From Streptomyces sp. NBC_00287 (lineage in GTDB: Bacteria; Actinomycetota; Actinomycetes; Streptomycetales; Streptomycetaceae), in assembly GCF_036173105.1 (NCBI RefSeq), contig NZ_CP108053.1, forward strand, positions 3,720,001 through 3,784,000: a stretch of DNA of 64,000 bases, in the 5' to 3' direction. The position numbers and the translations under genes were made by a program. The stretch's first letter is position 1; every line of letters begins with the position of its first letter. The notes under the pieces were generated by a model. It worked only from the letters and a program-made list of their open reading frames with translations. It was not told where the DNA came from and made no database searches. Of this stretch, positions 16,830 to 24,214 are shown one piece after another.

Positions 16830-17648
16830 TCAGCTCCCCGTACTCCGATACGCCCTGAGCCCCGCCCGCCAGGCAAGACCCGCCAGCACACAGAAACCGA
16901 ACGCCACCACCGGCGACGCGAAGGCCGCCCAGTCCGGCAGACCCAGCGGATACGGCCGCCCCAACACATAAGCAGCCGGCACCCAGTTGACGAAGGCGAG
17001 CGGCAGCACGAACGTCACCCCGCGCACCAGATCCGTCCCGAACACGGTCGGCGGATACTGCAACAGCGTGCCCCCGCCGTAAGTGAACGCGTTCTGCACC
17101 TCGGCCGCGTCCTGCGCCACGAACTGGAAGGCCGCCCCCGCCACGAACACCGACCCGAAGATCACCGCCCCGCACACCACCATCACCGGCACCAGCAGCA
17201 CCTTCGCCGCCGTCCAGTCGACCTCGACGGCCACCAGCGCGTACCCCAGCACCAGCACACCCTGGGTGATCCGGCCCAGGCGGCGCAGCGCGAAGTGGTC
17301 CGCGCCGACCTGGGCGAGCACCGGCGCGGGCCGCACCAGCAGGATGTCGAAGGAACCGTCGCGAATCCGGCCGCCCAGCACATCCATCGAACCGAGCAGC
17401 AGATCGGCGAGGCCGAAGGCCGTCGCGGACAGGCCGTACAGCAGGGCGACCTCGGGCAGCGTCCAGCCGCCGAGCGAGTCGACCTGCGAGAACATCAGCA
17501 GGATCGCGACGAAGTCCATGCCCGTGATCAGCAGATTGCCGACCACCGTGAAGACGAAGGACGTGCGGTAGGTCAGCAACGACCGGATCCACATCCCGGC
17601 GATCAGCCGGTACGCCCGCAGCCCCTCGGCCACTGTGCTCTCAGCCAC
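16830..17648 (-). CDS. ABC-2 family transporter permease
   Basis: A 272-residue integral membrane protein with about six hydrophobic helices, beginning with a cytoplasmic AEGLRAYRLIAGMWIRSLLT. The central GGRIRDGSFDILLVRPAPVL segment is the coupling region characteristic of the ABC-2/DUF990-like permeases. It overlaps the preceding permease gene by 8 bases and ends two bases before the ATPase start, so the three subunits are translationally coupled. Confidence 0.93.
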   Translation of the reverse strand: MAESTVAEGLRAYRLIAGMWIRSLLTYRTSFVFTVVGNLLITGMDFVAILLMFSQVDSLGGWTLPEVALLYGLSATAFGLADLLLGSMDVLGGRIRDGSFDILLVRPAPVLAQVGADHFALRRLGRITQGVLVLGYALVAVEVDWTAAKVLLVPVMVVCGAVIFGSVFVAGAAFQFVAQDAAEVQNAFTYGGGTLLQYPPTVFGTDLVRGVTFVLPLAFVNWVPAAYVLGRPYPLGLPDWAAFASPVVAFGFCVLAGLAWRAGLRAYRSTGS

Positions 17649-18441
17649 CCTGCACCACCACCCGCCGCGTCGCCGCCGACTGCAACAGCCGCCCCAACGC
17701 CAGCAGGACGAGAGCCCAGGCGGCCTGGAAGGCGTACGCGTGCCAGGGCGAGACCTCCCCCATCAGCACATCCGCCGGCATCTGGAGCTGCGCCGCCCAG
17801 GGCAGCGTCCGCACGATGTCCCCGAACGGGTCCGGGAAGGCGTTCAGCGGGAGGGTCATGCCGGAGCAGAAGATCCCAGCGATCATCAGGGTCTGCGCGA
17901 TGCCCCGGTCGTCCATGAGCCAGAACATCATCAGCGCGGCGAGATAGCGGATCCCGAAACTGACGATCATCGCCAGTGCCACCGCGACCAGGAAGGCCAC
18001 CCAGGTGGTGACGGACTGGGGCAGCGCCATCGAGAAGAACAGCGCGCCGAAGGTGAACGGGATCACCCCGCGCCCCAGCAGCTGGAAGATCGAGCGGCCC
18101 AAGTCACTGGCCAGCCACCACAGTTGGAGGTCGGCGGGGCGGTACAGATCGACGGCGATCTCCCCGGTGCGGATCCGGGCCATCAGGTCCTTCTCCGCGC
18201 CGCCGCCCTGGATCGCCAGCGTCGAGTACAGGGCCTGGCCCAGCCACGCATAGGTGACGGCCTGTGTCTGGTCGTACCCTCCCAGGTGTGGTCTCTCGTC
18301 CCACAGCGCCAGGTACGTGTACACCAGGATGATCCCGAAGACCGTGTTGGTGAACACCCCGGCGGCGGTGGCCGCCCGATAGGTCGCGTACCGCCTGAAT
18401 CCCCCCGCCGCGACGGCCACGTACAACCGTCCGGAACCCAC
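17641..18441 (-). CDS. ABC-2 family transporter permease
   Basis: A 266-residue membrane protein with six predicted helices and the segment ARIRTGEIAVDLYRPADLQL, equivalent to the coupling loop of its downstream partner, so the two permeases are distant paralogues forming a heterodimer. The start is uncertain: GTG 18441 follows GGAGGG by eight bases and begins directly before the cytoplasmic FRRYATYRAAT helix, but nearby GTG codons are possible. It is first in the leftward operon that ends with the ATPase at 15868. Confidence 0.9.
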   Translation of the reverse strand: MGSGRLYVAVAAGGFRRYATYRAATAAGVFTNTVFGIILVYTYLALWDERPHLGGYDQTQAVTYAWLGQALYSTLAIQGGGAEKDLMARIRTGEIAVDLYRPADLQLWWLASDLGRSIFQLLGRGVIPFTFGALFFSMALPQSVTTWVAFLVAVALAMIVSFGIRYLAALMMFWLMDDRGIAQTLMIAGIFCSGMTLPLNAFPDPFGDIVRTLPWAAQLQMPADVLMGEVSPWHAYAFQAAWALVLLALGRLLQSAATRRVVVQGG

Positions 18442-18646
18442 CGCCACCACCCTCCTCGGCCCGCCGCACACCGAAGCGCAGGAGCCTAGTGCGCAGGTGG
18501 TGACGCACGCCACGCATTTTCCGCGGCCGAAGCGTGCCGTGATCCGGGAACGGAACGCATGGTGCGAGAGTCTTCAACAGGGGGCGCAGAACGCGTACGA
18601 GGTCGTACGGGAACGTAACGACGCGAAACAGGAGTCCGGGCACTAG

Positions 18647-20998
18647 ATGAGCGACGAGCCGCAGCCGCAGCAGCCGACCGAGAAGGCCAAGCGGCCCAGG
18701 CGCACCGGGTGGCGCCGGCTGATCCCGACCTGGCGCATGGTGCTCGGCACCTTCGTCGTCGGCGTGCTGCTGCTGGTCGGCCTGTTCTTCCTCGGCTACT
18801 CCCTGGTCAAGATCCCGCCGGCCAACGCGCTCGCCACCAAGCAGAGCAATGTCTTCCTGTACGCCGACGGCACCCAGCTCGCCCGCGACGGCGAGGTCAA
18901 CCGGGAGAACGTCGACCTCGCACAGATCTCCAAGGACGCCCGCAACGCCGTACTGGCCGCCGAGGACCGGGACTTCTACAGCGAGTCCGCCATCGATCCC
19001 AAGGCGATGGTGCGCGCCGCCTGGAACACCGCCACCGGCAAGGGCAAGCAGTCCGGCTCCACGATCACCCAGCAGTACGTCAAGAACTACTACCTGGCCC
19101 AGGAACAGACCGTCACCCGCAAGGTGAAGGAGTTCTTCATCTCGATCAAGCTGGACCGCACGGAGTCCAAGGACCAGATCCTCGAGGGCTACCTCAACAC
19201 CAGCTACTTCGGCCGCAACGCCTACGGCATCCAGGCCGCCGCCCAGGCCTACTACGGCGTCGACGCCGCCGAACTCAGCGCAGCCCAGGGCGCCTACCTC
19301 GCCGCCCTGCTCAACGCGCCCAGCGAGTACGACGTCGTCGCCCACCCCGAGAACAAGGCGGCAGCCCAGGCCCGTTGGAACTACGTCCTGGACGGCATGG
19401 TCACGGAGGACTGGCTCAGCCCCTCCGAGCGGGCGGGCCTGAAGTTCCCGATGCCGAAGGAGGCGACGGTCTCCACCGGCATGTCCGGGCAGCGCGGTTA
19501 CATCGTCCAGATCGTGAAGGACTACCTCGTCCAGAACAAGATCGTGGACAAGGACGACCTCGACGCGGGCGGCTACCGCATCACCACCACGCTCCACAAG
19601 GACAAGCAGGACGCCTTCGTCGACGCGGTCAACGACAAGCTGATGGACAAGCTGGACCCGAAGGCCCGCAAGGTCGACTCCTACGTCCGCGCGGGCGGCG
19701 CCGCCATCGATCCCAAGAGCGGCAAGGTCGTCGCGATGTACAACGGCATCGACTACGTCAAGCAGTACACCCCCAACGCCGCGCGCCGCGACTTCCAGGT
19801 CGGCTCCACCTTCAAGCCGTTCGTGTTCACCTCGGCCGTCCAGAACGACTCCACGACCCAGGACGGCCGCCTCATCACCCCCAACACGATCTACGACGGC
19901 ACCAACGAACGCCCCGTCCAGGGCTGGACCGGCACCTACGCCCCGGAGAACGAGGACTACGTCTCCTACGGCGACATCACCCTCCGCGAGGCCACCGACA
20001 AGTCCGTGAACTCGGTGTACGCGCAGCTGGCGGTGGACGTCGGCTCCGAGAAGGTCAAGGACACCGCGATCGCCCTCGGCCTGCCCTCGGACACCCCGGA
20101 CCTCGAGCCGTCCCCGTCCATCGCGCTCGGCGTGGCCACCGCCAGCGTCCTGGACATGGCCGAGGCGTACGCCACGCTCGCCAACCACGGCAAGCACGGC
20201 ACGTACACGATGATCGAGCGGATCACCAAGGACGGCGCGGACGTCATCGACCTGCCCGACCGCAAGACCTCGCAGGTCGTCACCCGGGAGGCCGCCGACA
20301 CCACGACCTCGGTCCTGCAGAGCGTCGTCGAGAACGGCACCGCCACCGCCGCCCAGGCCGCGGGCCGTCCCGCCGCGGGCAAGACCGGCACCGCGGAGAA
20401 GGACCAGGCCGCCTGGTTCGCCGGCTACACCCCCGAACTCGCCACCGTCGTCGCCGTGATGGGCCAGGACCCGGTCACCGCCAAGCACGAGTCGCTGTAC
20501 AACGTGATGGGCCTGCCGCGCATCAACGGCGGCGGGGCGCCCGCGGAGATCTGGGCGCAGTTCACCGAGGAGGCCCTGAAGGGCGAGCCGGTGACGGACT
20601 TCGACCTGGAGATCCAGGAGGGCGCCGACATCGTCCAGCCCCCGCCCGTGGAGCCGTCCGACGAGCCGACGACGGGCAGCACGGAAAGCGGCAGCCCGAC
20701 GCCGGGCGGCGAGACACCGACGACGGGCGGCACCACCGGCGACACGACCACGGGCGGTACCCCGACCACCGGGGGTGGCACGACGACCGGCGGCGGTACG
20801 ACGGACGGCGGCACGACCACCGACGGGGGGACGACGACGGACGGCGGCACCACCGACGGCGGGACCACCACCGACGGCGGCACCACGACGGACGGGGGCA
20901 CCACCGGCGACACGACGACGGGTGGGGATGCGACCGGCGGCACCACCGGCGCCGGCACCACGGCGGGCACGCTGTCCTGGACCCGCCGAAGCGACTGA
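18647..20998 (+). CDS. Class A penicillin-binding protein (transglycosylase/transpeptidase)
   Basis: A 783-residue bifunctional peptidoglycan synthase. Residues 1-30 are cytoplasmic, 31-53 a membrane helix. The GT51 domain has AAEDRDF with catalytic Glu106 and GSTITQQYVKN. The transpeptidase domain has S387TFK (nucleophile), S453VN and K579TGT. It polymerises and crosslinks glycan outside the membrane. The C-terminus from about 680 is a low-complexity Gly/Thr/Asp tail made of GGTTTDGG units, probably a flexible cell-wall region. It is divergent from the ABC-2 operon with a 205-base spacer and convergent with the SMR gene. Confidence 0.96.
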   Translation: MSDEPQPQQPTEKAKRPRRTGWRRLIPTWRMVLGTFVVGVLLLVGLFFLGYSLVKIPPANALATKQSNVFLYADGTQLARDGEVNRENVDLAQISKDARNAVLAAEDRDFYSESAIDPKAMVRAAWNTATGKGKQSGSTITQQYVKNYYLAQEQTVTRKVKEFFISIKLDRTESKDQILEGYLNTSYFGRNAYGIQAAAQAYYGVDAAELSAAQGAYLAALLNAPSEYDVVAHPENKAAAQARWNYVLDGMVTEDWLSPSERAGLKFPMPKEATVSTGMSGQRGYIVQIVKDYLVQNKIVDKDDLDAGGYRITTTLHKDKQDAFVDAVNDKLMDKLDPKARKVDSYVRAGGAAIDPKSGKVVAMYNGIDYVKQYTPNAARRDFQVGSTFKPFVFTSAVQNDSTTQDGRLITPNTIYDGTNERPVQGWTGTYAPENEDYVSYGDITLREATDKSVNSVYAQLAVDVGSEKVKDTAIALGLPSDTPDLEPSPSIALGVATASVLDMAEAYATLANHGKHGTYTMIERITKDGADVIDLPDRKTSQVVTREAADTTTSVLQSVVENGTATAAQAAGRPAAGKTGTAEKDQAAWFAGYTPELATVVAVMGQDPVTAKHESLYNVMGLPRINGGGAPAEIWAQFTEEALKGEPVTDFDLEIQEGADIVQPPPVEPSDEPTTGSTESGSPTPGGETPTTGGTTGDTTTGGTPTTGGGTTTGGGTTDGGTTTDGGTTTDGGTTDGGTTTDGGTTTDGGTTGDTTTGGDATGGTTGAGTTAGTLSWTRRSD
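20790..20930 (+). repeat. Tandem coding repeat in the PBP C-terminal tail
   Basis: Within the PBP reading frame, units encoding GGTTTDGG or GGTTDGG repeat about six times. Codons are varied (ACC/ACG, GGC/GGG), so the repetition is maintained at the protein level as well as by DNA slippage. Its length may vary between strains. Confidence 0.8.
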
Positions 20999-21031
20999 TC
21001 AGTGCCCGCGGAGCGACTGGTCAGTGCCCGC
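20991..21031. repeat. Direct repeat spanning two convergent stop codons
   Basis: The 19-base unit at 20991-21009 recurs at 21013-21031 with one mismatch (GCGACTGATC... versus GCGACTGGTC..., both ending AGTGCCCGC). The first copy contains the PBP stop and the second the SMR stop, so it looks like a 22-base tandem duplication at the convergent junction. Confidence 0.8.
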
Positions 21032-21341
21032 TGGTCGCCTTGAGCCCCACCACGGCGACCAGCAGCAGACAGACGAAGAAGATCCGGGCGGCGGTCGCCG
21101 GCTCACCCAGGGCGACCATGCCGACCACCGCCGCACCGGCCGCCCCGATACCGACCCACACGCCATAGGCGGTACCGATGGGCAGGGAACGGGCGGCGTA
21201 GGACAGCAGCAGCATGCTGGCGACGATTCCGGCGCCGGTGAACAGGCTGGGCACGAGACGGGTGAAACCGTCGGTGTACTTCATCCCGATCGACCAGCCG
21301 ACTTCGAGCAGACCGGCGACGGCGAGCAGAACCCAGGCCAT
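21021..21341 (-). CDS. sugE: Small multidrug resistance family transporter, SugE/Gdx type (probable guanidinium exporter)
   Basis: A 106-residue SMR protein with four membrane helices. It begins MAWVLLAVAGLLEVGW, with the essential glutamate at residue 13, and contains the family segment PIGTAYGVWVGIGAAG. The residues around Glu13 and the W-S-I-G-M-K-Y helix fit the SugE/Gdx subtype, known to exchange guanidinium for protons. ATG 21341 follows GGAGG with eight-base spacing. The 5' leader carries a guanidine-III-like riboswitch (21379-21424), which supports this substrate. Confidence 0.93.
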   Translation of the reverse strand: MAWVLLAVAGLLEVGWSIGMKYTDGFTRLVPSLFTGAGIVASMLLLSYAARSLPIGTAYGVWVGIGAAGAAVVGMVALGEPATAARIFFVCLLLVAVVGLKATSGH

Positions 21342-21378
21342 GGGGGAAACCTCCGAGAGACGGAACGGACGGACGTCG

Positions 21379-21424
21379 GTGCGTCGTCTTTTCCTTGGTC
21401 CCGGTACGGCGCGTCTCGTCGGGG
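21379..21424 (-). promoter_or_regulatory. Guanidine-III (ykkC-III-like) riboswitch upstream of the SMR exporter
   Basis: Read on the minus strand, the leader holds, in order, CCCC GACGAG, then GCGCCGTACC, CGGGACC, AAGGAAAAG and ACGACGC. This order and the individual blocks match my recollection of the guanidine-III aptamer known from Thermobifida: GACGAG, GCGCCGUACC, GG(A)CAAGAC and a 3' CGGCGC-like strand that forms a pseudoknot with GCGCCGU. Here one position of that pairing (C opposite A) is mismatched. It ends 37 bases before the sugE start, next to the GGAGG site, consistent with translational control by guanidinium. Confidence 0.82.
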
Positions 21425-21453
21425 TTGCCTTCAAAGCTAGCAAAGGAACGACG

Positions 21454-21487
21454 AAAGGGGCCGGTGACGATGGTCACCAGCCCCTTT
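21454..21487 (-). terminator. Terminator after the GroES-like gene
   Basis: A 15-base stem with one mismatch (AAAGGGGC ... GCCCCTTT, positions 21454-21468 and 21473-21487, loop GATG) lies 12 bases beyond the GroES-like stop. T-runs on both strands suggest it works in either direction and insulates the riboswitch-controlled SMR gene. Confidence 0.8.
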
Positions 21488-21498
21488 GAGCCGTTGCT

Positions 21499-21852
21499 TT
21501 ACAGGTACAGCCCGGTCGAATCCTCGGACCCCTCGAACCGGTCGGCGGCCACGGCGTGCAGATCGCGCTCGCGCATCAGCACATAGGCGATGCCCCGCAC
21601 CTCCACCTCGGCCCGGTCCTCCGGGTCGTACAGAACCCGGTCGCCGACCTCGACGGTCCGTACGTTCTGCCCCACCGCGACGACCTCGGCCCAGGCCAGC
21701 CGACGGCCGACCGCCGCGGTGGCCGGAATCAGGATCCCGCCACCGGAACGCCGCTCGCCCTCGCTGGTGTCCTGCCGTACGAGGACACGGTCGTGCAGCA
21801 TCCGGATGGGGAGCTTGTCGTGATGGGGGGTGTCGTTTCTGTTGGCGCTCAC
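21499..21852 (-). CDS. GroES-like co-chaperonin domain protein
   Basis: A 117-residue protein with a Cpn10 fold: IRMLHDRVLVRQD, a mobile-loop region EGERRSGGGILIPATA, then GRRLAWAEVVAVG and GDRVLYDPEDRAEVEVRGIAY. The core resembles GroES, but the N-terminus is longer (about 17 extra residues) and the C-terminus extends beyond the usual roughly 95-100 residues (DRFEGSEDSTGLYL). No groEL is adjacent. It is probably a divergent paralogue, possibly working with a GroEL encoded elsewhere or with another role. Confidence 0.88.
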   Translation of the reverse strand: MSANRNDTPHHDKLPIRMLHDRVLVRQDTSEGERRSGGGILIPATAAVGRRLAWAEVVAVGQNVRTVEVGDRVLYDPEDRAEVEVRGIAYVLMRERDLHAVAADRFEGSEDSTGLYL

Positions 21853-21895
21853 GCCTCGAACCTACCTGCCTTCACCGCGTCCGTACGCCGCCGGG

Positions 21896-22225
21896 TCAGC
21901 GCTTACGGCGCCGGGTGCCGACGGCAAAAAGCCCCACGACCCCGACGACGAGCAGCGCGACCGGGACGACCCGCTCGAGCCGGGGCGCACCCTCCTCGTT
22001 CACGAACCGCGCCTTGACGTCACTCACGACCCGATTGACCTGGACGTAGGCACGCCCCAAAGTGTGATCGACATTGGAGACGACCTTGGCCTTCGCATCC
22101 CCGACGATGGTCTTCGGGTGGACCCGAACCCCGATCTCGTCGAGCGTCTCGGCCAGCACTTCGCGGCGACGCCTGATGTCCGCCTCGATCTGCGCCGGGG
22201 TTCTGGTGTCCGACGTTTCCGCCAC
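21896..22225 (-). CDS. DUF3618 domain-containing protein
   Basis: A 109-residue protein with the DUF3618 pattern RTPAQIEADIRRRREVLAET near the N-terminus (helical, charged), a central amphipathic region, and a single C-terminal membrane helix (VVPVALLVVGVVGLFAVG) followed by RRRKR. It is therefore likely tail-anchored with a cytoplasmic coiled N-terminus. Function unknown. It may be co-transcribed with the GroES-like gene 43 bases downstream and is divergent from bcp. Confidence 0.92.
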   Translation of the reverse strand: MAETSDTRTPAQIEADIRRRREVLAETLDEIGVRVHPKTIVGDAKAKVVSNVDHTLGRAYVQVNRVVSDVKARFVNEEGAPRLERVVPVALLVVGVVGLFAVGTRRRKR

Positions 22226-22318
22226 CGTACGGCCTCCGAAGTCTCATGGTGCTGTTCCGGACAGTCTGTCAGCTCCACACGCCGCCGCACTGTCAGGACC
22301 CCCGGTTACGCTAGCGAG

Positions 22319-22786
22319 ATGAGCGAGCGACTCCAGCCCGGGGACGTGGCCCCCGCCTTCACCCTCCCCGACGCCGACGGCAACGAGATCTCTTTGTCGG
22401 ACCACAAGGGCCGCAAAGTGATCGTCTACTTCTACCCGGCGGCCCTGACCCCCGGCTGCACGAAGCAGGCCTGCGACTTCACGGACAACTTGGAGGTACT
22501 GGCCGGCGCCGGCTACGACGTCATCGGCATCTCCCCCGACGCCCCCGAAAAGCTGGCGAAGTTCCGCGAGAAGGAATCGCTGAAGGTAACGCTCCTCGCA
22601 GACCCGGACAAGACAGTCACGGAGTCCTACGCCGCCTACGGCGAGAAGAAGAACTACGGCAAGACGTACATGGGCGTCATCCGCTCCACGATCATCGTCG
22701 ACGAACACGGCAAGGTCGAACGCGCCCTGTACAACGTCCGAGCGACGGGCCACGTGGCCAAGATCATCAAGGATCTGGGCATCTGA
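22319..22786 (+). CDS. bcp: Thioredoxin-dependent peroxiredoxin, Bcp type
   Basis: A 155-residue atypical 2-Cys peroxiredoxin. The motif TPGCTKQACDF contains the peroxidatic Cys47 and the resolving Cys52, separated by four residues as in the Bcp/PrxQ class. Other family marks are PGDVAPAFTLPDADG and the YGMK-like GKTYMGVIRST segment. It reduces hydrogen peroxide and organic hydroperoxides with thioredoxin in the cytoplasm. It is single-gene, followed by a strong terminator at 22806-22840. Confidence 0.96.
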   Translation: MSERLQPGDVAPAFTLPDADGNEISLSDHKGRKVIVYFYPAALTPGCTKQACDFTDNLEVLAGAGYDVIGISPDAPEKLAKFREKESLKVTLLADPDKTVTESYAAYGEKKNYGKTYMGVIRSTIIVDEHGKVERALYNVRATGHVAKIIKDLGI

Positions 22787-22805
22787 GAACCGCTTTCCAC
22801 CACTG

Positions 22806-22840
22806 AGCGGCTCGCACGGGACACCCCGATGCGGGCCGCT
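22806..22840 (+). terminator. Rho-independent terminator after bcp
   Basis: AGCGGCTCGCA (22806-22816) pairs over 11 bases (one G-T pair) with TGCGGGCCGCT (22830-22840), followed by TTTT-like sequence (CTTTTGC). Confidence 0.85.
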
Positions 22841-22924
22841 TTTGCATATCGGGCGTGACTGTCCGATAAACGGCTCGTTACTCCGTACGAGCTGCGAACG
22901 CGCAGCCGGAACGGAGGGGGCTCG

Positions 22925-23566
22925 ATGGGGGCCAGTGCGTACACCAGGGAGCGGCTGGAGGAGGCGGCTCGGGGGGCGCGGACGTTGTCGGAGGCGTGCG
23001 TGTGGTTGGGGGTGGAGCCGAACAGTTCGACGCGGCGGTATGTCATGGGGCGGATGAAGAAGCTGGGAGTGGATGTCTCGTACTTCGAGCGGGAGGGGGT
23101 GAAGTGGACCAAGGAGATCCTGCAGGCGGCTGTGTCGGCCTCGACGAACATGTGCGAGGTGCTGCGGCATCTTGGGCTTGAGGTGGTCGGCGGGCACCAC
23201 ACGCACATCAGTCGGCGGATCAAGGCGTATGGGATCGACACCTCGCACTTCCAGGTGCCGACACGGCGCGGCAAGGCGCGGCGTCCCCGGACACCGGAAG
23301 CGCTGCTCGTCGAACAGCCGCTGGGCGCGGCCCGGCGCATCTCGAGCGACCGCCTCAAGTGGGCGATGACGGAGCTGGGCATGCGGGAGCTGTGCGCCAT
23401 GTGCGGCACGGAAGCGGTCTGGCGAGGCTGCCCACTCCCCCTTGAGGTCGACCACATCAACGGCAACTGGCGGGACAACCGCATCGAGAACCTACGGTTC
23501 CTGTGCCCCAACTGCCACTCGACGACTGACAATTACCGCGGGCGGGGCAAAGGCAGGGCGCTATGA
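22925..23566 (+). CDS. HNH endonuclease, copy 1
   Basis: A 213-residue protein. Two similar N-terminal DNA-binding repeats are visible: CVWLGVEPNSSTRRYVMGRM to VDVSYF and VLRHLGLEVVGGHHTHISRR to IDTSHF, followed by a basic linker. The C-terminal HNH domain has CAMC, LEVDHINGNWRDNRIENLRF and LCPNCHS, giving the zinc cysteines and catalytic His-Asn-His set. Such stand-alone proteins resemble phage or homing-type HNH nucleases. It starts at ATG 22925 and overlaps the second copy by four bases. Confidence 0.92.
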   Translation: MGASAYTRERLEEAARGARTLSEACVWLGVEPNSSTRRYVMGRMKKLGVDVSYFEREGVKWTKEILQAAVSASTNMCEVLRHLGLEVVGGHHTHISRRIKAYGIDTSHFQVPTRRGKARRPRTPEALLVEQPLGAARRISSDRLKWAMTELGMRELCAMCGTEAVWRGCPLPLEVDHINGNWRDNRIENLRFLCPNCHSTTDNYRGRGKGRAL

Positions 23567-24102
23567 GCCGATGGTGCAGGTTGCCTCGCCCCACAACCGA
23601 GGAGCTGCGCACGGCCGTCGCCGAGTCCATCTCCATCGCTGGGGTGCTCCGCAGCCTGGGGCGCCCCGACAGCGGCAGGCAACGCGCACTGCTGCGACAG
23701 TGGATCGCCGAGGAGCACCTGACGACGGAGCACTTCCTGGGGCAGGCACATCAGCGGGGCAGGCCCGGCGTGGTCCCCGCCAAGCGACCCGAGGAAATCC
23801 TGGTCAAGCACGACGGCAAACGCCGGACAAAGACGTACTTGCTGCGCCGCGCGCTGCGCGAGGTTGGCGTCCCCGAAGTGTGCGCGAAGTGCGGGGTCGG
23901 ATCTGAGTGGCTCGGCAAGCCCATGCCGCTGGAGGTCGATCACATCAACGGGGACTGGCGGGACGACCGGCGGGAGAATCTGCGGTTGTTGTGCCCCAAC
24001 TGCCACGCCATCACAAGCACCTGGTGCCGAGGCGGCCGCCGACGTTCTTCTGGCGACGACCACATGACCGGTACCATGGCCGTGCACGCGGCCGTGTCGT
24101 AA
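23563..24102 (+). CDS. HNH endonuclease, copy 2, running into tRNA-Leu
   Basis: A 179-residue paralogue of the preceding protein, with one N-terminal repeat (GVLRSLGRPDSGRQRALLRQ to LTTEHF) and the HNH core CAKC, LEVDHINGDWRDDRRENLRL, LCPNCHA. The frame continues past the HNH domain and its TAA (24100-24102) lies 13 bases into the tRNA-Leu gene, so the last few residues are encoded by the tRNA acceptor and D-arm. Tandem HNH copies coupled by ATGA and adjoining a tRNA suggest arrival as a mobile unit. Confidence 0.9.
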   Translation: MSRWCRLPRPTTEELRTAVAESISIAGVLRSLGRPDSGRQRALLRQWIAEEHLTTEHFLGQAHQRGRPGVVPAKRPEEILVKHDGKRRTKTYLLRRALREVGVPEVCAKCGVGSEWLGKPMPLEVDHINGDWRDDRRENLRLLCPNCHAITSTWCRGGRRRSSGDDHMTGTMAVHAAVS

Positions 24103-24171
24103 CTGGCAGCCGAGCTGCGTTTAGATCGCAGTGGGCGAAAGCCCGTGTGGGTTCGAATCCCACCGGCCGCA
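24088..24171 (+). tRNA. tRNA-Leu (anticodon UAG)
   Basis: An 84-base class II tRNA. Acceptor arms GCGGCCG (24088-24094) and CGGCCGC (24164-24170) with discriminator A pair perfectly. The anticodon arm is CTGCG-TTTAGAT-CGCAG, giving anticodon TAG (reads CUA). A long variable arm (GGGCGAAAGCCC) and T-arm GTGGG-TTCGAAT-CCCAC are present. CCA is not encoded. Confidence 0.96.
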
Positions 24172-24178
24172 CGCACTC

Positions 24179-24208
24179 GGAGGGGCCGTCCGCCTGGACG
24201 GCCCCTCC
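24179..24208. terminator. Terminator after tRNA-Leu
   Basis: A perfect 13-base stem, GGAGGGGCCGTCC (24179-24191) with GGACGGCCCCTCC (24196-24208), loop GCCT, begins 7 bases after the tRNA and ends just before the convergent rdgB stop; it can serve both. Confidence 0.88.
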
Positions 24209-24214
24209 CGTGTC

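Noticed and set aside
18546..18572. GGAAC/GTC pair upstream of the PBP, resembling a SigE envelope-stress promoter
   Set aside because: The spacer is 18 bases (or 13 from the second GGAAC) to GTC, outside the spacing I recall for SigE promoters, so not listed as a feature.
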